DNA of 60,000 bases. Origin: Strigamia acuminata. Taxonomy: Eukaryota; Arthropoda; Chilopoda; Geophilomorpha; Linotaeniidae. Shown here piece after piece: positions 52,090 through 60,000 of this stretch. Where the stretch lies: positions 14,266,491 to 14,326,490 of the forward strand of contig OX442317.1 of assembly GCA_949358305.1 (NCBI GenBank). Reading direction: 5' to 3'. Numbering within the stretch: position 1 is the stretch's first letter; every line of letters begins with the position of its first letter. The notes under the pieces were generated by a model, which was not told the DNA's origin, did not search any database, and worked only from the letters and a program-made list of their open reading frames with translations. Both the position numbers and the translations under genes were made by a program.

Positions 52090-54403
52090 TGGTTTGTGGT
52101 GTTTGTGCTAAGTCAACTGTGATGTCAAATGAGATCAAAAGTTTATTCTTTCAAATTATTGCTTGGATGTTGCTAAAACTTACATTGAAGCCTTCTACTA
52201 AGGTTTAAACACTATTTTTGAACATTCAGAGACATTGGTCTTGTGGTGTTTGTGCTAAGTCAACTGTGATGTCAAATGAGATCAAAAGTTTATTCTTTCA
52301 AATTATTGCTTGGATGTTGCTAAAACTTACATTGAAGCCTTCTACTAAGGTTTAAACACTATTTCTGAACATTCAGAGACATTGGTCTTGTGGTGTTTGT
52401 GCTAAGTCAACTGTGATGTCAAATGAGATCAAAAGTTTATTCTTTCAAATTATTGCTTGGATGTTGCTAAAACTAACATTGAAGCCTTCTACTAAGGTTT
52501 AAACACTATTTCAGAACATTCAGAGACATTGATCTTGTGGTGTTTGTGCTAAGTCAACTGTGATGAGATCAAAAGTCTATTCTCCCAAATCATTTCTTGG
52601 ATGTTGCTAAAACTTACATTAAAGCTTTCTACTAAGGTTTAAACACTATTTCAGAACATTCAGAGACATTGGTCTTGTGATGTTTGTGCTAAGTCAACTG
52701 TGATGAGATCAAAAGTCTATTCTCCCAAATCATTGCTTGGATGTTGCTAAAACTTACATTAAAGCTTTCTACTAAGGTTTAAACACTATTTCAAAACATT
52801 CAGAGACATTGGTCTTGTGATGTTTGTGCTAAGTCAACTGTGATGAGATCAAAAGTCTATTCTCCCAAATCATTGCTTGGATGTTGCTAAAACTTACATT
52901 GAAGCCTTCTACTAAGGTTTAAACACTATTTCAGAACATTCAGAGACATTGGTTTGTGGTGTTTGTGCTAAGTCAACTGTGATGTCAAATGAGATCAAAA
53001 ATTTATTCTTTCAAATTATTGCTTGGATGTTGCTAACACTTACATTGAAGCCTTCTACTAAGGTTTAAACACTATTTCAGAACATTTAGAGACATTGGTC
53101 TTGTGATGTTTGTGCTAAGTCAACTGTGATGTCAAATGAGATCAAAAGTTTATTCTTTCAAATCATTGCTTGGATGTTGCTAAAACTTACATTAAAGCCT
53201 TCTACTAAGGTTTAAACACTATTTCAGAACATTCAGAGACATTGGTCTTGTGATGTTTGTGCTAAGTCAACTGTGATGAGATCAAAAGTCTATTCTCCAA
53301 AATCATTGCTTAAATGTTGCTAAAACTTACATTGAAGCCTTCTACTAAGCTTTAAACACTATTTCAGAACATTCAGACACATTGGTCTTGTGGTGTTTGT
53401 GCTAAGTCAACTGTGACGTCAAATGAGATCAAAAGTTTATTCTTTCAAATTATTGCTTGGATGTTGCTAAAACTTACATTGAAGCTTTCTACTAAGGTTT
53501 AAACACTATTTCAAAACATTCAGAGACATTGGTCTTGTGATGTTTGTGCTAAGTCAACTGTGATGAGATCAAAAGTCTATTCTTCCAAATCATTGCTTGG
53601 ATGTTGCTAAAACTTACATTGAAACCTTCTACTAAGGTTTAAACACTATTTCAGAACATTCAGAGACATTGGTTTGTGGTGTTTGTGCTAAGTCAACTGT
53701 GATGTCAAATGAGATCAAAAATTTATTCTTTCAAATTATTGCTTGGATGTTGCTAACACTTACATTGAAGCCTTCTACTAAGGTTTAAACACTATTTCTA
53801 AACATTCAGAGACATTGGTCTTGTGGTGTTTGTGCTAAGTCAACTGTGACGTCAAATGAGATCAAAAGTTTATTCTTTCAAATTATTGCTTGGATGTTGC
53901 TAAAACTTACATTGAAGCTTTCTACTAAGGTTTAAACACTATTTCAGAACATTCAGAAACATTGGTCTTGTGATGTTTGTGCTAAGTCAACTGTGATGTC
54001 AAATGGGATCAAAAGTTTATTCTTCCAAATCATTGCTTGGATGTTGCTAAAACTTACATTGAAGCCTTCTACTAAGGTTTAAACACTATTTCAGAACATT
54101 CAGAGACATTGGTCTTGTGATGTTTGTGCTAAGTCAACTGTGATGTCAAATGAGATCAAAAGTTTATTCTTTCAAATCATTGCTTGGATGTTGCTAAAAC
54201 TTACATTAAAGCTTTCTACTAAGGTTTAAACACTATTTCAGAACATTCAGAGACATTGGTCTTGTGATGTTTGTGCTAAGTCAACTGTGATGTCAAATGG
54301 GATCAAAAGTTTATTCTTCTAAATCATTGCTTGGATGTTGCTAAAACTTACATTGAAGCCTTCTACTAAGGTTTAAACACTATTTCAGAACATTCAGAGA
54401 CAT
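52090..54403 (+). repeat. HOR unit U1, 2,314 bp, 16 monomers
   Basis: Tandem copy of the 17-monomer unit, shorter by exactly one 146-bp monomer. The loss is at the start. The full unit has two alternating pairs of 146- and 147-bp monomers. Here a single hybrid monomer (52,236-52,382) begins like the 147-bp type but carries the TTTCTGAAC tail of the 146-bp type, and is followed directly by the CTAACATT-marked monomer. One private change is TTTTTGAAC near 52,216, and a second is CTAAGCTTTAAAC near 53,346, which destroys the usual GTTTAAAC palindrome. Confidence 0.85.
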
Positions 54404-56717
54404 TGGTTTGTGGTGTTTGTGCTAAGTCAACTGTGATGTCAAATGAGATCAAAAGTTTATTCTTTCAAATTATTGCTTGGATGTTGCTAAAACTTACATT
54501 GAAGCCTTCTACTAAGGTTTAAACACTATTTCTGAACATTCAGAGACATTGGTCTTGTGGTGTTTGTGCTAAGTCAACTGTGATGTCAAATGAGATCAAA
54601 AGTTTATTCTTTCAAATTATTGCTTGGATGTTGCTAAAACTTACATTGAAGCCTTCTACTAAGGTTTAAACACTATTTCAGAACATTCAGAGACATTGGT
54701 TTGTGGTGTTTGTGCTAAGTCAACTGTGATGTCAAATGAGATCAAAAGTTTATTCTTTCAAATTATTGCTTGGATGTTGCTAAAACTTACATTGAAGCCT
54801 TCTACTAAGGTTTAAACACTATTTCTGAACATTCAGAGACATTGGTCTTGTGGTGTTTGTGCTAAGTCAACTGTGATGTCAAATGAGATCAAAAGTTTAT
54901 TCTTTCAAATTATTGCTTGGATGTTGCTAAAACTAACATTGAAGCCTTCTACTAAGGTTTAAACACTATTTCAGAACATTCAGAGACATTGATCTTGTGG
55001 TGTTTGTGCTAAGTCAACTGTGATGAGATCAAAAGTCTATTCTCCCAAATCATTTCTTGGATGTTGCTAAAACTTACATTAAAGCTTTCTACTAAGGTTT
55101 AAACACTATTTCAGAACATTCAGAGACATTGGTCTTGTGATGTTTGTGCTAAGTCAACTGTGATGAGATCAAAAGTCTATTCTCCCAAATCATTGCTTGG
55201 ATGTTGCTAAAACTTACATTAAAGCTTTCTACTAAGGTTTAAACACTATTTCAAAACATTCAGAGACATTGGTCTTGTGATGTTTGTGCTAAGTCAACTG
55301 TGATGAGATCAAAAGTCTATTCTCCCAAATCATTGCTTGGATGTTGCTAAAACTTACATTGAAGCCTTCTACTAAGGTTTAAACACTATTTCAGAACATT
55401 CAGAGACATTGGTTTGTGGTGTTTGTGCTAAGTCAACTGTGATGTCAAATGAGATCAAAAATTTATTCTTTCAAATTATTGCTTGGATGTTGCTAACACT
55501 TACATTGAAGCCTTCTACTAAGGTTTAAACACTATTTCAGAACATTTAGAGACATTGGTCTTGTGATGTTTGTGCTAAGTCAACTGTGATGTCAAATGAG
55601 ATCAAAAGTTTATTCTTTCAAATCATTGCTTGGATGTTGCTAAAACTTACATTAAAGCCTTCTACTAAGGTTTAAACACTATTTCAGAACATTCAGAGAC
55701 ATTGGTCTTGTGATGTTTGTGCTAAGTCAACTGTGATGAGATCAAAAGTCTATTCTCCAAAATCATTGCTTAAATGTTGCTAAAACTTACATTGAAGCCT
55801 TCTACTAAGGTTTAAACACTATTTCAGAACATTCAGACACATTGGTCTTGTGGTGTTTGTGCTAAGTCAACTGTGACGTCAAATGAGATCAAAAGTTTAT
55901 TCTTTCAAATTATTGCTTGGATGTTGCTAAAACTTACATTGAAGCTTTCTACTAAGGTTTAAACACTATTTCAAAACATTCAGAGACATTGGTCTTGTGA
56001 TGTTTGTGCTAAGTCAACTGTGATGAGATCAAAAGTCTATTCTTCCAAATCATTGCTTGGATGTTGCTAACACTTACATTGAAGCCTTCTACTAAGGTTT
56101 AAACACTATTTCTAAACATTCAGAGACATTGGTCTTGTGGTGTTTGTGCTAAGTCAACTGTGACGTCAAATGAGATCAAAAGTTTATTCTTTCAAATTAT
56201 TGCTTGGATGTTGCTAAAACTTACATTGAAGCTTTCTACTAAGGTTTAAACACTATTTCAGAACATTCAGAAACATTGGTCTTGTGATGTTTGTGCTAAG
56301 TCAACTGTGATGTCAAATGGGATCAAAAGTTTATTCTTCCAAATCATTGCTTGGATGTTGCTAAAACTTACATTGAAGCCTTCTACTAAGGTTTAAACAC
56401 TATTTCAGAACATTCAGAGACATTGGTCTTGTGATGTTTGTGCTAAGTCAACTGTGATGTCAAATGAGATCAAAAGTTTATTCTTTCAAATCATTGCTTG
56501 GATGTTGCTAAAACTTACATTAAAGCTTTCTACTAAGGTTTAAACACTATTTCAGAACATTCAGAGACATTGGTCTTGTGATGTTTGTGCTAAGTCAACT
56601 GTGATGTCAAATGGGATCAAAAGTTTATTCTTCTAAATCATTGCTTGGATGTTGCTAAAACTTACATTGAAGCCTTCTACTAAGGTTTAAACACTATTTC
56701 AGAACATTCAGAGACAT
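54404..56717 (+). repeat. HOR unit U2, 2,314 bp, 16 monomers
   Basis: Second shortened tandem unit. It has the same length as U1 but a different lesion. The opening four monomers are complete. The missing 146 bp comes from a fusion monomer at 55,990-56,129, which starts as a 140-bp type (GTGATGAGATC, TCTTCCAAATC) and switches to the CTAACACTT...TTTCTAAAC type. The equal lengths of U1 and U2 are therefore a coincidence of two independent 146-bp losses. Confidence 0.85.
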
Positions 56718-58891
56718 TGGTTTGTGGTGTTTGTGCTAAGTCAACTGTGATGTCAAATGAGATCAAAAGTTTATTCTTTCAAATTATTGCTTGGATGTTG
56801 CTAAAACTTACATTGAAGCCTTCTACTAAGGTTTAAACACTATTTCTGAACATTCAGAGACATTGGTCTTGTGGTGTTTGTGCTAAGTCAACTGTGATGT
56901 CAAATGAGATCAAAAGTTTATTCTTTCAAATTATTGCTTGGATGTTGCTAAAACTTACATTGAAGCCTTCTACTAAGGTTTAAACACTATTTCAGAACAT
57001 TCAGAGACATTGGTTTGTGGTGTTTGTGCTAAGTCAACTGTGATGTCAAATGAGATCAAAAGTTTATTCTTTCAAATTATTGCTTGGATGTTGCTAAAAC
57101 TTACATTGAAGCCTTCTACTAAGGTTTAAACACTATTTCTGAACATTCAGAGACATTGGTCTTGTGGTGTTTGTGCTAAGTCAACTGTGATGTCAAATGA
57201 GATCAAAAGTTTATTCTTTCAAATTATTGCTTGGATGTTGCTAAAACTAACATTGAAGCCTTCTACTAAGGTTTAAACACTATTTCAGAACATTCAGAGA
57301 CATTGATCTTGTGGTGTTTGTGCTAAGTCAACTGTGATGAGATCAAAAGTCTATTCTCCCAAATCATTTCTTGGATGTTGCTAAAACTTACATTAAAGCT
57401 TTCTACTAAGGTTTAAACACTATTTCAGAACATTCAGAGACATTGGTCTTGTGATGTTTGTGCTAAGTCAACTGTGATGAGATCAAAAGTCTATTCTCCC
57501 AAATCATTGCTTGGATGTTGCTAAAACTTACATTAAAGCTTTCTACTAAGGTTTAAACACTATTTCAAAACATTCAGAGACATTGGTCTTGTGATGTTTG
57601 TGCTAAGTCAACTGTGATGAGATCAAAAGTCTATTCTCCCAAATCATTGCTTGGATGTTGCTAAAACTTACATTGAAGCCTTCTACTAAGGTTTAAACAC
57701 TATTTCAGAACATTCAGAGACATTGGTTTGTGGTGTTTGTGCTAAGTCAACTGTGATGTCAAATGAGATCAAAAATTTATTCTTTCAAATTATTGCTTGG
57801 ATGTTGCTAACACTTACATTGAAGCCTTCTACTAAGGTTTAAACACTATTTCAGAACATTTAGAGACATTGGTCTTGTGATGTTTGTGCTAAGTCAACTG
57901 TGATGTCAAATGAGATCAAAAGTTTATTCTTTCAAATCATTGCTTGGATGTTGCTAAAACTTACATTAAAGCCTTCTACTAAGGTTTAAACACTATTTCA
58001 GAACATTCAGAGACATTGGTCTTGTGATGTTTGTGCTAAGTCAACTGTGATGAGATCAAAAGTCTATTCTCCAAAATCATTGCTTAAATGTTGCTAAAAC
58101 TTACATTGAAGCCTTCTACTAAGGTTTAAACACTATTTCAGAACATTCAGACACATTGGTCTTGTGGTGTTTGTGCTAAGTCAACTGTGATGTCAAATGA
58201 GATCAAAAATTTATTCTTTCAAATTATTGCTTGGATGTTGCTAACACTTACATTGAAGCCTTCTACTAAGGTTTAAACACTATTTCTAAACATTCAGAGA
58301 CATTGGTCTTGTGGTGTTTGTGCTAAGTCAACTGTGACGTCAAATGAGATCAAAAGTTTATTCTTTCAAATTATTGCTTGGATGTTGCTAAAACTTACAT
58401 TGAAGCTTTCTACTAAGGTTTAAACACTATTTCAGAACATTCAGAAACATTGGTCTTGTGATGTTTGTGCTAAGTCAACTGTGATGTCAAATGGGATCAA
58501 AAGTTTATTCTTCCAAATCATTGCTTGGATGTTGCTAAAACTTACATTGAAGCCTTCTACTAAGGTTTAAACACTATTTCAGAACATTCAGAGACATTGG
58601 TCTTGTGATGTTTGTGCTAAGTCAACTGTGATGTCAAATGAGATCAAAAGTTTATTCTTTCAAATCATTGCTTGGATGTTGCTAAAACTTACATTAAAGC
58701 TTTCTACTAAGGTTTAAACACTATTTCAGAACATTCAGAGACATTGGTCTTGTGATGTTTGTGCTAAGTCAACTGTGATGTCAAATGGGATCAAAAGTTT
58801 ATTCTTCTAAATCATTGCTTGGATGTTGCTAAAACTTACATTGAAGCCTTCTACTAAGGTTTAAACACTATTTCAGAACATTCAGAGACAT
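56718..58891 (+). repeat. HOR unit U3, 2,174 bp, 15 monomers
   Basis: Third shortened tandem unit. Relative to the 2,460-bp form it has lost 286 bp. Three monomers (147+140+146) are replaced by one 147-bp hybrid at 58,157-58,303, which starts TGGTCTTGTGG and continues with AAAAATTT, CTAACACTT and TTTCTAAAC. The arithmetic 2,460-433+147 = 2,174 agrees with the measured unit. Confidence 0.85.
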
Positions 58892-60000
58892 TGGTTTGTG
58901 GTGTTTGTGCTAAGTCAACTGTGATGTCAAATGAGATCAAAAGTTTATTCTTTCAAATTATTGCTTGGATGTTGCTAAAACTTACATTGAAGCCTTCTAC
59001 TAAGGTTTAAACACTATTTCTGAACATTCAGAGACATTGGTCTTGTGGTGTTTGTGCTAAGTCAACTGTGATGTCAAATGAGATCAAAAGTTTATTCTTT
59101 CAAATTATTGCTTGGATGTTGCTAAAACTTACATTGAAGCCTTCTACTAAGGTTTAAACACTATTTCAGAACATTCAGAGACATTGGTTTGTGGTGTTTG
59201 TGCTAAGTCAACTGTGATGTCAAATGAGATCAAAAGTTTATTCTTTCAAATTATTGCTTGGATGTTGCTAAAACTTACATTGAAGCCTTCTACTAAGGTT
59301 TAAACACTATTTCTGAACATTCAGAGACATTGGTCTTGTGGTGTTTGTGCTAAGTCAACTGTGATGTCAAATGAGATCAAAAGTTTATTCTTTCAAATTA
59401 TTGCTTGGATGTTGCTAAAACTAACATTGAAGCCTTCTACTAAGGTTTAAACACTATTTCAGAACATTCAGAGACATTGATCTTGTGGTGTTTGTGCTAA
59501 GTCAACTGTGATGAGATCAAAAGTCTATTCTCCCAAATCATTTCTTGGATGTTGCTAAAACTTACATTAAAGCTTTCTACTAAGGTTTAAACACTATTTC
59601 AGAACATTCAGAGACATTGGTCTTGTGATGTTTGTGCTAAGTCAACTGTGATGAGATCAAAAGTCTATTCTCCCAAATCATTGCTTGGATGTTGCTAAAA
59701 CTTACATTAAAGCTTTCTACTAAGGTTTAAACACTATTTCAAAACATTCAGAGACATTGGTCTTGTGATGTTTGTGCTAAGTCAACTGTGATGAGATCAA
59801 AAGTCTATTCTCCCAAATCATTGCTTGGATGTTGCTAAAACTTACATTGAAGCCTTCTACTAAGGTTTAAACACTATTTCAGAACATTCAGAGACATTGG
59901 TTTGTGGTGTTTGTGCTAAGTCAACTGTGATGTCAAATGAGATCAAAAATTTATTCTTTCAAATTATTGCTTGGATGTTGCTAACACTTACATTGAAGCC
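58892..60000 (+). repeat. HOR unit U4, truncated by window end
   Basis: The next unit begins with the same TGGTTTGTGG monomer and follows the canonical order through the 146-bp AAAAATTT/CTAACACTT monomer, where the window stops. All four opening monomers are present, so it does not carry the U1 lesion. Whether it carries the U2 or U3 lesion cannot be seen. Confidence 0.8.

Larger units (their letters stand above)
28857..60000 (+). repeat. Satellite DNA array, right block (same family and orientation)
   Basis: Continuation of the left array in the same orientation and phase. Its first bases (TGGTGTTTGTGCTAAG) complete the monomer split by the retroelement, once the TGGT target duplication is discounted. 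The same 140/146/147-bp classes and marker combinations are present. Between about 28.9 and 47.8 kb some variants appear that are rare or absent on the left: AACTTAAATTAAAG, CAAATAAGATCAAAAATTT, AAAGCTTTTTACT and GTGTTGAGATC. From about 48.0 kb the monomer order returns to that of 13.2-17.4 kb on the left. There is no gene, second transposon or orientation switch. The array runs off the end of the window. Confidence 0.97.

Noticed and set aside
1-60000. MAF/AP-1-like string TGCTAAGTCA in each monomer
   Set aside because: It differs from the TGCTGAGTCA consensus at a core base, so there is no support for a functional site.
1-60000. CENP-B box in the satellite
   Set aside because: No TTCG...CGGG-type motif is visible, and the monomers contain almost no CpG.

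Overview
This window is eukaryotic repetitive DNA, and I see no host protein-coding gene or RNA gene in it. About 51.5 kb (1-20,316 and 28,857-60,000) is a single head-to-tail satellite array. Its monomers are 140, 146 or 147 bp, about 67% A+T, nearly free of CpG, and all in the same orientation. An uninterrupted megasatellite like this is what pericentromeric or centromeric heterochromatin of a large animal genome looks like. The inserted retroelement has a YY1-like motif and an AATAAA poly(A) signal. These lean towards a vertebrate such as a fish or amphibian, but I cannot name the species or the satellite family.

The array is broken once, at 20,317-28,856, by an 8,540-bp LTR retroelement. 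It has two 1,506-bp LTRs (20,317-21,822 and 27,351-28,856) with TG...CA ends that look identical by eye, and a perfect 4-bp target duplication (TGGT). Removing the element and one TGGT copy restores a normal monomer in its expected position, so the insertion is clean and recent. The 5,528-bp interior has no recognisable gag, pol or env and no long ORF. The element is therefore best described as a non-autonomous large LTR derivative (LARD-like) that must borrow proteins from a relative. Interior features are a tRNA-His-like primer site 13 bp inside the left LTR, two families of short tandem repeats with hairpin potential at 24,622-24,960, and a G/T-rich plus strand.

The satellite is layered. 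Monomer types recur in a fixed order and form higher-order repeats (HORs). The clearest is a 17-monomer, 2,460-bp HOR, intact at 14,968-17,427 and 49,630-52,089. Three shortened descendants follow in tandem (52,090-54,403, 54,404-56,717, 56,718-58,891), and each length is explained exactly by loss or fusion of whole monomers. Other layers are an 11-monomer 1,585-bp tandem pair (about 5.24-8.48 kb), a copy of 6.1-8.9 kb lying 10,370 bp downstream, and a large duplication (30.57-37.94 kb versus 39.59-47.83 kb) that contains its own perfectly spaced 7-monomer, 1,007-bp tandem duplication. The pattern fits repeated out-of-register exchange between monomers.

Nothing here resembles a new protein-based system. 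The most unusual content is the sharply readable HOR history and the young coding-free retroelement with structured internal repeats. All comparisons were made by eye on the given sequence, without alignment tools.
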